From the NCBI GenBank assembly GCA_035403225.1, contig DAONET010000002.1:1-64000 (forward strand): 64,000 nt of DNA, in the 5' to 3' direction. Position 1 is the stretch's first letter; every line of letters starts with the position of its first letter. Shown piece after piece: positions 50,370 to 58,840 of the stretch. The position numbers and the translations under genes were made by a program. The notes below the pieces were generated by a model. That model saw only the letters and a list, made by a program, of their open reading frames with translations, ran no database searches and had not been told where the DNA came from. Source of the DNA: DAIRDK01 sp035403225 (GTDB lineage Bacteria; Bacteroidota; Bacteroidia; Bacteroidales; FEN-979).

Positions 50370-50939
50370 ATGATACGGACCACCACACTCCGGCGTTGGA
50401 ATAATGCCCTGCACCGTGATATCGGGTATCTGGCCTTTGGCATGACAATCATTTATGCCCTGTCAGGCATTGTACTGAATCACTTCAAGGCAGGTGATTT
50501 CGCACATCCCGATTATTCTGCCAGCGTGAAGACCTTCACCGCTCCTCTTCCCTCCGATAGTGTCATCACTCAAGCGTACGTTATGTCTGTCCTGACACAG
50601 ATCGGGGAGACGAGTAATTACAAGAGCTTTGTCCCGGGTGATGGATATCTCAATATCTTTCTGAAAACAGGATCTGTGTATATCGATCTGAAAACAGGTG
50701 AATCGTCTTTGCAGAAAAAAACTCCCCGATATGTCATCAAGGAGTTTAACCTGTTGCATTATAACAACATCAAGAAGTTTTTTACCTGGTTTTCTGACCT
50801 TTATGCAGTGTCGCTGATGGTGCTGGCCGTCACGGGGTTATTCGTTCTGAAAGGGAAAAACGGCATCCTGAAACGAGGAGCCTGGCTGACTGCCATCGGG
50901 ATTTTGCTTCCGGCGTTGTTTCTGCTGTTTTATTCGTAG
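50370..50939 (+). CDS. PepSY-associated TM protein
   Basis: 189 residues. TM helix 1 (~18-38, FGMTIIYALSGIVLNHFKAG), a periplasmic PepSY-like region (~60-130, with INIFLKTGSVYIDLKTGE-like strands), and two closing TM helices (SLMVLAVTGLFVLKG; AIGILLPALFLLFYS). The motif WNNALHRDIGYLAFGM with His before TM1 is typical of the PepSY_TM group, which in some cases is an iron- or flavin-linked reductase. It converges on buk with a 10-bp overlap. Confidence 0.75.
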   Translation: MIRTTTLRRWNNALHRDIGYLAFGMTIIYALSGIVLNHFKAGDFAHPDYSASVKTFTAPLPSDSVITQAYVMSVLTQIGETSNYKSFVPGDGYLNIFLKTGSVYIDLKTGESSLQKKTPRYVIKEFNLLHYNNIKKFFTWFSDLYAVSLMVLAVTGLFVLKGKNGILKRGAWLTAIGILLPALFLLFYS

Positions 50940-52006
50940 ATTTTCAATGCTTCTTCGCCTTCCAGGACCCTGAGTCCGTTCATGGCGAGAGCTCTCATCT
51001 CATCTTCGCCCGGATATACTTCGATATGGGCAATATGTTCCGTCATCTTTCTGATGAACGCGACCAGTCCGTTGCTATGCGCCATTCCTCCGGTAATCAG
51101 GATTGCATCGACCTTTCCTTCCAGAACGACCGACATCGCACCGATTTCTTTCGCCACCTGATACGCCAGTGCATCCAATACCTGCATGGCCAGGGTATTG
51201 CCTTCATGCGCCATTTTTTCTACTTCACAAGCATTGTTGGTGCCGAGGTAAGCCACAAAGCCGCCTTTCCCGGTGATCAGTTTCAGGATCTCTTCCCTGG
51301 TATATTTTCCGCTGAAACAGAGTCTGACCAGATCACCAACTGGCAAGGTGCCCGACCTTTCGGGAGTAAAAGGGCCGTCGCCGTCGAGAGCCTGGTTCAC
51401 ATCGATCACCTTCCCTTTCCTGTGTGCCCCCACGCTGATACCTCCACCAAGATGAGCAATGATGAGGTTCAACTCTTCGTACTTCCTGCCGATGGAAGAG
51501 GCATAGATCCGACCGATCGCTTTATGATTCAAGGCATGGAAAACACAATGTTTGTTGATTTGAGGAATCCCTGTCAACCGGGTGATGGATTCCAGTTCAT
51601 CAACCACCACCGGATCGGCAATGAAAGCCCTGGCCCCCGGAATGTTTTTCGCCAGATCATCGGCAATGAGACCACCCAGGTTACTGGCGTGCTGGCCCTG
51701 TACACCGATGCGCAAATCTTCTTTCAACCGTTCGTTCACCTGGTACACTCCTGACTGTATCGGTTTAACAAGTCCGCCACGACCGACAATAATTTCAATA
51801 CTGTGGAAATCGATATTGGCATTTTCCAGCTCTTTCAGGATCATATCCTTACGATAAGAAAACTGGTCGATAATATGTTGGAACCTGTCAAGCTCTTCCA
51901 CAGGATGCTTGATGTTTTTAAGCAAGATCTGTTCATTGGAATGGAAAAGTGCGATCTTGGTAGAAGTGGATCCGGGATTGATGGTCAGGATTACTCTTTT
52001 CGGCAT
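50930..52006 (-). CDS. buk: Butyrate kinase, copy 1
   Basis: 358 residues from ATG 52006 (MPKRVILTINPGSTSTKIAL). Acetokinase/ASKHA-fold with the phosphate-1 loop NPGSTSTK, the VGRGGLVKPIQSGVY region, AHLGGGISVGAHRKGKVIDV and TGGMAHSNGL. It interconverts butyryl phosphate and butyrate with ATP formation; branched-chain acyl kinase activity is equally possible. It lies 158 bp downstream of the second copy on the same strand; a near -7 box (TTATTTTG at 52033-52040) suggests it also has its own promoter. No phosphotransbutyrylase is adjacent. Confidence 0.92.
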   Translation of the reverse strand: MPKRVILTINPGSTSTKIALFHSNEQILLKNIKHPVEELDRFQHIIDQFSYRKDMILKELENANIDFHSIEIIVGRGGLVKPIQSGVYQVNERLKEDLRIGVQGQHASNLGGLIADDLAKNIPGARAFIADPVVVDELESITRLTGIPQINKHCVFHALNHKAIGRIYASSIGRKYEELNLIIAHLGGGISVGAHRKGKVIDVNQALDGDGPFTPERSGTLPVGDLVRLCFSGKYTREEILKLITGKGGFVAYLGTNNACEVEKMAHEGNTLAMQVLDALAYQVAKEIGAMSVVLEGKVDAILITGGMAHSNGLVAFIRKMTEHIAHIEVYPGEDEMRALAMNGLRVLEGEEALKIYE

Positions 52007-52164
52007 AGATGTTTTCGATATTCTGATTTTTGCAAAATAACGAAAATTTTTCATATCATCCTCATTTCCCGATGGGAAAGACATCAAATCAGATTGAAAA
52101 TCAGTATATCAAAACCTTAAAATTAAATTGTTCCAGTTAAAAGGAAGGAGTACAAAGTAATTCG

Positions 52165-53238
52165 TCAGTGGTATTGTTTAACCTTAAGTTCGCCGGTTAA
52201 CACCAGGTAGGCGTTCAGGGCCAGCGCTTCCATTTCGCCTTCGCCCGGATAGACCTTCACGGGACCGAGGTGATTGATGCGTTCGGTGATCAGCTCCACC
52301 ATCCGTTTGCTGTGCGCCACACCTCCTGTCAGCAGGATGGCATCCACGTTGCCTTTCAGCACGGTGCTGGCGGCCCCGATCTCTTTAGCCACCTGGTAAG
52401 CCATGGCCCGAAAGATCAGCAGCGCATATTCATCATGATCCTGGATCCTGGATTCTATCTCCTGAACATCATTGGTACCGAGATAACCGGAAAAGCCTCC
52501 CTGTCCTTTGATTTTCCTCATCATCTCCGCCCGGGTGTATTTTCCCGAATAGCACAATTCCGTGAGTTGTCCCACGGGAAGACTGCCGGTTCTCTCGGGT
52601 GTCATGGCGCCTTCGCCATTAAGGCCGTTATTCACATCCACAATAACGCCATGATGATGGGATCCGACAGTGACACCGCCGCCCATATGAACGACTATCA
52701 GATCAAGATCCTCGTATTTACGGCCTGTCTCCCGGGCAAAAGTCCGTGCAACAGCCCGCTGGTTCAGGGCATGAAAGATACTCTTCCGCTGTATTTCAGG
52801 CATCCCGGAAATCCTGGCGATATCGTCCAGCTCATCCACACATATCGGATCAACAATGATGGCCTGCACTTCCGGACCGATCTCTTTGGCGATCTCATGA
52901 GCAATCAATCCTCCCAGGTTCGATTCATGTTCCGAAACAGGATGGTTCAACTCCCAGATCATGGCTTCATTCACTTCGTACACTCCACCGGGAATCGGTT
53001 TCAGTAATCCCCCGCGGCCGACAACAATGCTGAACTGACTAAGATCAAAGCCGGCATCCCGGACTTCGTTTACAATCATTTCTTTACGAAATGTAAACTG
53101 ATCTGCTGTGTGTTCAAAACTGCGAAGTTTCTCCTGATCGTGTTTTATGCTTTTCAGAAAGGCCTGCTTACGGCCATCATAAACAGCTATCTTGGTGGAT
53201 GTGGATCCCGGGTTGATTGCGAGAATTTTTTCGTTCAT
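52165..53238 (-). CDS. buk: Butyrate kinase, copy 2
   Basis: 357 residues from ATG 53238 (MNEKILAINPGSTSTKIAVY). All motifs of copy 1 are kept: VGRGGLLKPIPGGVYEVN, VVHMGGGVTVGSHHHGVIVD and LTGGVAHSKRMVE. The two are clearly paralogous but well diverged, so the duplication is not recent, and substrate preference may differ (straight versus branched chain). A -7 box (TACTTTTG) lies 22 bp upstream. The GH92 gene diverges from it. Confidence 0.92.
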   Translation of the reverse strand: MNEKILAINPGSTSTKIAVYDGRKQAFLKSIKHDQEKLRSFEHTADQFTFRKEMIVNEVRDAGFDLSQFSIVVGRGGLLKPIPGGVYEVNEAMIWELNHPVSEHESNLGGLIAHEIAKEIGPEVQAIIVDPICVDELDDIARISGMPEIQRKSIFHALNQRAVARTFARETGRKYEDLDLIVVHMGGGVTVGSHHHGVIVDVNNGLNGEGAMTPERTGSLPVGQLTELCYSGKYTRAEMMRKIKGQGGFSGYLGTNDVQEIESRIQDHDEYALLIFRAMAYQVAKEIGAASTVLKGNVDAILLTGGVAHSKRMVELITERINHLGPVKVYPGEGEMEALALNAYLVLTGELKVKQYH

Positions 53239-53260
53239 TGATATGCATAATAAGATGCAG

Positions 53261-53268
53261 CAAAAGTA
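53261..53268 (-). promoter_or_regulatory. -7 box for the buk pair
   Basis: Minus strand TACTTTTG, full match, 22 bp before ATG 53238; a leader of about 15 nt. Confidence 0.45.
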
Positions 53269-53380
53269 GTCATTTCGTGGCTGATTGATGAGCTTTTCCA
53301 CCGAAAAAGATGATATTCCGATGTTTCCCGCGATACCAGGTCCGGGAAAAGACCCTTACCTTTACCGCGATATTGATCCC

Positions 53381-55696
53381 ATGAAAAAGACATTGCTGAT
53401 CTGGTGGCTGTTTGCCATTGCTTTTGCAGGAGCCGCGCAAAATACCTCTTATGTTAACCCGTTTGTCGGCACGCGCGAAATGGGCCATACCTTCCCGGGA
53501 GCCTGCGTACCTTTCGGGTTTGTACAACTCAGTCCCGACACGGATACCATTCCCTACGATAAGGATGGAAAATACAATCCCGATGTATACCGCTATTGCG
53601 CCGGTTACCAGTATGACGATCCTACCATTGTCGGCTTCAGCCACACTCACTTTAGTGGTACCGGGCACTCCGACCTGGGTGACTTTCTGATCATGCCCAC
53701 TGTCGGCCGGCTGCAGCTGAACCCGGGCACTTCTTCCCGCCCCGGATCCGGGTACCGCTCATCGTTCCGTCACGAGACAGAATCGGCATCACCCGGTTAC
53801 TACCGTGTCTTCCTGGATGAGCCCGGAGTGTTGGCGGAACTGACCGCCACGACAAGGGTAGGAGTTCACCGTTATACCTTCCCCCGGACCGACAGCGCTC
53901 ACATCATTCTCGACCTCAACCACGGCATCTACAACTATCCCGGGAAAGTTCTGGCTGCTTACATCCATATGGTGAATGACACGCTGGCCACCGGTTACCG
54001 CATCACCAACGGCTGGGCCCGGTCCAGGTATATCTACTTCGCCATCACTTTCTCGAAGCCGGTGAAGAGTTACGGTTTCCGCGATGATCAACAAGGCGTG
54101 TACCGCGGGTTTTGGAGAAAATTCAACCAGGGACAGGATTTCCCGGAGATGGCCGGCCGGAACCTGAAAGCCCACTTCGATTTCTCGATGCAACAGGACG
54201 AGCAACTGGTCATCCGGTGCGCTCTTTCGGCCGTTTCCATGGAAGGAGCCCTGAAGAACCTGGAGGAAGAAACTCCCGGTAATCAATTCGATCAGGTCAA
54301 AAGACTGGCGCAACAAGCCTGGGAAAACGAGTTGTCAAAGATCAATATCCAAACATCCGAAGAAAAGAAAATGATCTTCTATACCGCTCTCTACCACGCG
54401 CTGATTCATCCTTCCGTCTATCAGGATGTAGACGGAAAATACCGCGGCCTTGACCAGGAAGTCCACCAGGCAGAAGGCTTTACCAATTACACGATCTTTT
54501 CGCTCTGGGATACCTATCGCGGCCTCCATCCATTGCTCACCTGGCTGTGGCCGGGACCAACACGCGACATGATCCATTCCATGCTGGCTCACTTCGAGCA
54601 AAGCCCCGAGAAAATGCTTCCCGTGTGGTCGCATCACGGCAACGAGAACTGGTGTATGATCGGCTATCATGCCGTGCCGGTGATTGCCGACGCCTATGTG
54701 AAGAAGGTCCGCGGATACAACCCCGAACGGGCCCTCAACGCCTGCCTCACCACCGCTACCCGTGACTTCTATTCGGGTGTCAGTGATTACGAAAAGCTGG
54801 GATTCGTGCCGGAAGACAAAGTCGGCTCCTCGGCTTCCATCACCCTGGAATATGCCTACGATGATTTCGCCATTGCCACACTGGCAGAGGCCATGCTGAA
54901 CGACAAAGGACTGGGTGAAAAAGGGTACCTGCGCGCTAAAGAAGCCATCGGAACCTTTCGCGACCGCTCCCGGAACTTCGAGCACCTTTTCGATCCCTCA
55001 ACCGGATTCATCCGGCCAAAAAACAGCGACGGTAAATGGAAAGAGCCGTTCGACCCGTTGAGTACGAGTGGCCAGGGATTCATCGAAGGTAACTCATGGA
55101 ATTATTCATTCTACATCCCTCACGACATCCCCGCCATGATCCGCCTCATGGGTGGCGAAGACCGCTTTATCAACCATCTCGATTCTCTGTTTACCATGAC
55201 GCTTGACGACAAGCATTTCGCCGAAACGGAAGATGTCACCCGGTCGGGCATCATCGGTAATTATGTGCACGGCAACGAGCCCAGCCACCATGTTCCGTAC
55301 CTCTACGACTGGACCTCCAAGCCCTGGAAGACCCAGGAGAAGATCCATATGATCAACCGGCTGATGTATCGCAACGCCACCGACGGATTGTGCGGCAACG
55401 ACGATTGCGGACAGATGTCGGCTTGGTATATCTTCAGCTCCCTCGGCTTTTACCCCGTATGCCCGGGCACCACACAATACGCTATCGGCAGTCCTTGCGT
55501 GGAAGAAGCCCGCATTCAGTTACCTGACGGGAAAACATTAGTCATCAAAGCTCCCGGGTTATCGGAGAAGAACATCTACATCAGGTCTGTCACGGTTAAC
55601 GGGAAAAAGCTGTTAAAACCTTTCCTCGATCATGCCGATCTGATGGCCGGAGGCGAGATCATCTTCACCATGGGGGCGAAACCCGTCCGATGGTGA
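53381..55696 (+). CDS. Secreted GH92 alpha-mannosidase
   Basis: 771 residues from ATG 53381 with a signal peptide (MKKTLLIWWLFAIAFAGAAQ). GH92 hallmarks are present in order: YVNPFVGTREMGHTFPGA at the N-terminus, FSLWDTYRGLHPLLTWLWP, GNEPSHHVPYLYDW and GNDDCGQMSAWYIFSSLGF with the catalytic-base aspartates. These calcium-dependent exo-enzymes remove alpha-1,2/1,3/1,4/1,6-mannose from N-glycans or yeast mannan. It lacks a T9SS domain, so periplasmic. No SusC/D pair is next to it. A weak -7 box (TACCTTTA, 53357-53364) precedes the ATG. Confidence 0.94.
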   Translation: MKKTLLIWWLFAIAFAGAAQNTSYVNPFVGTREMGHTFPGACVPFGFVQLSPDTDTIPYDKDGKYNPDVYRYCAGYQYDDPTIVGFSHTHFSGTGHSDLGDFLIMPTVGRLQLNPGTSSRPGSGYRSSFRHETESASPGYYRVFLDEPGVLAELTATTRVGVHRYTFPRTDSAHIILDLNHGIYNYPGKVLAAYIHMVNDTLATGYRITNGWARSRYIYFAITFSKPVKSYGFRDDQQGVYRGFWRKFNQGQDFPEMAGRNLKAHFDFSMQQDEQLVIRCALSAVSMEGALKNLEEETPGNQFDQVKRLAQQAWENELSKINIQTSEEKKMIFYTALYHALIHPSVYQDVDGKYRGLDQEVHQAEGFTNYTIFSLWDTYRGLHPLLTWLWPGPTRDMIHSMLAHFEQSPEKMLPVWSHHGNENWCMIGYHAVPVIADAYVKKVRGYNPERALNACLTTATRDFYSGVSDYEKLGFVPEDKVGSSASITLEYAYDDFAIATLAEAMLNDKGLGEKGYLRAKEAIGTFRDRSRNFEHLFDPSTGFIRPKNSDGKWKEPFDPLSTSGQGFIEGNSWNYSFYIPHDIPAMIRLMGGEDRFINHLDSLFTMTLDDKHFAETEDVTRSGIIGNYVHGNEPSHHVPYLYDWTSKPWKTQEKIHMINRLMYRNATDGLCGNDDCGQMSAWYIFSSLGFYPVCPGTTQYAIGSPCVEEARIQLPDGKTLVIKAPGLSEKNIYIRSVTVNGKKLLKPFLDHADLMAGGEIIFTMGAKPVRW

Positions 55697-55711
55697 GAGT
55701 ATTTCTTACTG

Positions 55712-56992
55712 TTATCCGATCTTTACCAGGAAATAATTCTTCTTGCCTTTTTGCACGAGGATATACTTCCCGCTGAGAAGTTGGTCGGAAGCGACCGTGA
55801 ATTCTTCCGTTACTTTCTGCTTATTAATCAGAACGCCGCCATCTTTCAGCATTCTTCTGGCTTCTGATTTGGATGGAAATACCTGCGTTTTACCGGCCAG
55901 GAAGTCTGCCACCGGGATGCCGGCTTCGATGTCAGCCCTGGCGATATCGAACTGCGGTACTCCTTCAAACACCTGAAGGAGAGTTTCCTCTGAAAGGTTT
56001 CGCAGGGTCTCGGTAGTCCCTTTTCCGAAGAGGATCTCCGAAGCCTCCACCGCCGATTGGTAATCTTCGACCGAGTGCACGCGGATCGTGATATCTTTAG
56101 CTAACTCTTTCTGAAGGATGCGCAGGTGCGGCGCTTCGGCATGCTGAGCGACCAGTTTTTCAATCTCTTCTTTGGATAACAAGGTAAACCGCCTGATGTA
56201 GGCAGCGGCATCTTCATCACTGGTATTGAGCCAGAACTGGTAGAACTTATAAGGAGATGTTTTCTTCGGATCAAGCCAGACAGTGCCCGACTCGGTTTTA
56301 CCGAATTTGCCGCCATCGGCTTTGGTAATCAGCGGACAGGTCAACGCGAAAGCTTCTCCGCCCAGCTTCCGGCGGATCAGTTCGGTGCCGGTGGTGATAT
56401 TCCCCCACTGGTCGGAACCGCCCATCTGAAGCCTGCAATTCTTATGCTCGAACAGCCAGCAGTAATCGAAACCCTGAACCAGCTGGTAAGTGAATTCCGT
56501 GAAGGAAAGACCGGAACCGCCTTCCATCCTTTTTTTAACAGAATCTTTGGCCGACATATAATTGACGGTGATGTGCTTCCCGACGTCGCGCAGAAACTGC
56601 AGGAAACTGAATTCTTTCATCCAGTCGTAATTGTTCACCATCTCAGCGCTGGTAGCGCCACAGTCGAAATCAAGAAATTTTTCCAGTTGCTTCCGGATGC
56701 ATTGCTGGTTATGACGGAGCACATCTTCATCGAGCAGGTTGCGTTCTTCCGATTTTCCCGAGGGGTCGCCAATCATACCGGTGGCTCCACCGACAAGCGC
56801 CAACGGCTTATGCCCCGACCGCTGGAAGTGAACTAACATCATGATCGAGGCCAGGTTGCCGATGTGCAGGGAATCGGAAGTGGGATCATAGCCGATATAA
56901 CCCGTGGTCATCTCTTTCTGTAATTGCTCTTCCGTCCCAGGCATCATATCGTGGATCATTCCACGCCATCTAAGTTCCTCAATAAAGTTCAT
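55712..56992 (-). CDS. tyrS: Tyrosyl-tRNA synthetase
   Basis: 426 residues, class I synthetase. HIGH motif is HIGN (43-46) in SLHIGNLAS; the KMSKS loop is KFGKT (229-233) in GGKFGKTESG; the tyrosine pocket includes YNYDWMK-type NNYDWM and QMGGSDQWGN. The C-terminus (~350-426) is an S4-like RNA-binding domain (SKSEARRMLKDGGVLINKQKV). It starts just downstream of a strong terminator for the peptidase and has a close -7 box, so it is independently transcribed with a leader near 10 nt. Confidence 0.97.
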   Translation of the reverse strand: MNFIEELRWRGMIHDMMPGTEEQLQKEMTTGYIGYDPTSDSLHIGNLASIMMLVHFQRSGHKPLALVGGATGMIGDPSGKSEERNLLDEDVLRHNQQCIRKQLEKFLDFDCGATSAEMVNNYDWMKEFSFLQFLRDVGKHITVNYMSAKDSVKKRMEGGSGLSFTEFTYQLVQGFDYCWLFEHKNCRLQMGGSDQWGNITTGTELIRRKLGGEAFALTCPLITKADGGKFGKTESGTVWLDPKKTSPYKFYQFWLNTSDEDAAAYIRRFTLLSKEEIEKLVAQHAEAPHLRILQKELAKDITIRVHSVEDYQSAVEASEILFGKGTTETLRNLSEETLLQVFEGVPQFDIARADIEAGIPVADFLAGKTQVFPSKSEARRMLKDGGVLINKQKVTEEFTVASDQLLSGKYILVQKGKKNYFLVKIG

Positions 56993-57006
56993 GCAGTATT
57001 TTTTTA

Positions 57007-57014
57007 CAAAATTA
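57007..57014 (-). promoter_or_regulatory. -7 box for tyrS
   Basis: Minus strand TAATTTTG, full match, 14 bp before the ATG and directly after the terminator hairpin. Confidence 0.45.
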
Positions 57015-57025
57015 GGAAAAATAGA

Positions 57026-57066
57026 GCACTTCGTTTCCTCCTTGTCATCAGGAAGAAACGAAGTGC
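57026..57066 (-). terminator. Rho-independent terminator of the peptidase transcript
   Basis: Perfect 12-bp arms GCACTTCGTTTC (57026-57037) and GAAACGAAGTGC (57055-57066), one mismatch, then TCCT/AGGA around a 7-nt loop. On the minus strand TCTATTTTTCC follows the stem. It lies 36 bp beyond the peptidase stop and also insulates tyrS. Confidence 0.85.
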
Positions 57067-57101
57067 ATGGAAAGAAGTAAGTAAGAAGTGCGAAGCCTTT
57101 T

Positions 57102-58802
57102 TTACTTCACGAATTGTTTAGCGTAATATTTGGCAGTCAGTTTCTCGCCGGTGGCTTTCTCGATCATGTCGTTCCAGTAATACTTCGATCCCGGCATGAA
57201 AACCTTTTCTTTCAGGAAAGTCCCGACTTCTTTGTTACCGGCATAACTCTGCATCTTATAATCTTCGGATTTGATGATCTTGCTGACGATATAATAATGC
57301 AATTGGCTGGCCAGAAGTTCTCCCAGCAGGTAGTTATGATAGTAACAAGGATAAGAGGCAATATGGATTTTAGTAGCCCAGTCGGGTTCGTTACGTCCTT
57401 CGGGGCGTTTCAGTAACTGGTATTTTTCCACCAGATCCCACCACAGTTTGTTCAGATCCTGTTCCGGGTTTTCGTACATGCTCTTTTCAAAGCGGTACAT
57501 CACCTGTGCCCACCGGCTGAAAACAAGTTGTTCGAGTCGAAGGGTTTTGAAGCAGTTCTCGGCGATCTGTGCTTTTTCCTCTTTCGTGATCCCCGCCATA
57601 TCCTGCAGCCATTGCGGATTGGAACTCATCCTGCCGAACATCATGGCGATGGCTTCCGTGGTGAACGTCTGCGCCGGCTCGCGTAAGATGAACGGAAGCG
57701 TGGTATCGATGTTCGCATCGTACACGGCATGTCCGAATTCATGTAACATGGTATTCATCCAGTACGAGTTCGGCTTGATGTTGCAAAGTACCCGTACATC
57801 GCCTCTCTGATCAATATCAGCACAGAAGGCATGCTGGTTTTTCCCCTCTTTTTCGTAAAGATCGCTCTTCTTCAGCATCGCTTCGATGGGGAGCCCGATC
57901 CCGGCATAATAAGAAGCAGTGAGCGTTTCAAGGTTCTTGTCTTTATAATATTTATCAAGGTCCACTTCGTAGATCTTCGGAGCTTCCTGGAAGAATCGGT
58001 TCTGGTAGTTCCAGGGCATCAGTTCATCTTTGCTTTTCAGCTGATAATGTTTGACAAAATAATCGTCAATTTCTCCTTTTACTTCTGCGAAAGCGTCCTT
58101 TGTCAGGTTGTCGAGTTCATCAAACAACTGGCTGATCTCTTTGGGATCTTCTTCGCTCAGGGTGAGACTCATCGTATGATAATTGTCGAATCCAAGTTCT
58201 TTGGCAATTTCATTACGAAGGACAACCAGCTTTTTGATATCGTCAGCAACGATAGGACCGATCTTTTTCTGGGCGATCCACGCATCTTTTTGTTCAGTGA
58301 CATTGGTGGAGGTACGCAGGATCTCTTCCACATCGTTATCCGTCAGTTTTTTCCCTTTGATCTCGGTTCTGAATGTACTGTATTTCTGCTCGATAGCCGT
58401 CTGCATCCTCACCGCGGCATTCAACTTGGCGGTATCTGCTTTGGCAGAAAGAAACTGACGGTAGAGTACATCCAGTTGGCGTGCCATGAGCGTATCGGTG
58501 ATCAGTCCCGACAACTTGATCTCTTCGAGTTTGGTCAACGATTCTTTATTGGAGAACAGTTTCACCATCTCGATCTGGAGATCTTCTGCTTTTTTCCAGT
58601 CTTCCGGTTTGCCCGAGATAGCCGCGTTCCAGTAAGCAAGGTTAGCTTCTTTGCTCAACGGGATTACCACGGAATCGTGCTTCCGGATAAAGTCAGCAAG
58701 TTCCTGTTTCATTTTCGATTGTTTTGTGTTGCATCCGGCCAGCAGCGCCACGACGGCGATAGAAAGGACGGCCAGTTTCATCGTTCGTTGTATTGTCTTC
58801 AT
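57102..58802 (-). CDS. Lipoprotein zinc peptidase (M2/M3-like gluzincin)
   Basis: 566 residues from ATG 58802 with a lipobox (ALLAGC24N). The zinc site is HEFGH (H354, E355, H358) with the third ligand probably E383 in TTEAIAMMFGR, spacing 25, as in thimet-type and ACE-like (M2/M3) oligopeptidases. The rest is helical, as in this fold. It should degrade oligopeptides in the periplasm or at the outer membrane. M2 versus M3 is not settled here. It follows cysS by 38 bp and has a strong terminator downstream. Confidence 0.85.
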   Translation of the reverse strand: MKTIQRTMKLAVLSIAVVALLAGCNTKQSKMKQELADFIRKHDSVVIPLSKEANLAYWNAAISGKPEDWKKAEDLQIEMVKLFSNKESLTKLEEIKLSGLITDTLMARQLDVLYRQFLSAKADTAKLNAAVRMQTAIEQKYSTFRTEIKGKKLTDNDVEEILRTSTNVTEQKDAWIAQKKIGPIVADDIKKLVVLRNEIAKELGFDNYHTMSLTLSEEDPKEISQLFDELDNLTKDAFAEVKGEIDDYFVKHYQLKSKDELMPWNYQNRFFQEAPKIYEVDLDKYYKDKNLETLTASYYAGIGLPIEAMLKKSDLYEKEGKNQHAFCADIDQRGDVRVLCNIKPNSYWMNTMLHEFGHAVYDANIDTTLPFILREPAQTFTTEAIAMMFGRMSSNPQWLQDMAGITKEEKAQIAENCFKTLRLEQLVFSRWAQVMYRFEKSMYENPEQDLNKLWWDLVEKYQLLKRPEGRNEPDWATKIHIASYPCYYHNYLLGELLASQLHYYIVSKIIKSEDYKMQSYAGNKEVGTFLKEKVFMPGSKYYWNDMIEKATGEKLTAKYYAKQFVK

Positions 58803-58840
58803 GGGATTTGTTTTTGTATGCTGATAATTGAAAAATGATA

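Noticed and set aside
52065..52079. TTTCCC-GAT-GGGAAA hairpin as terminator of buk copy 2
   Set aside because: The stem is only 6 bp, the loop 3 nt and no T-run follows on the minus strand.
57831..58838. 335-codon open frame antisense to the zinc peptidase
   Set aside because: The peptidase has lipobox and HEFGH on the other strand; the antisense product resembles nothing.
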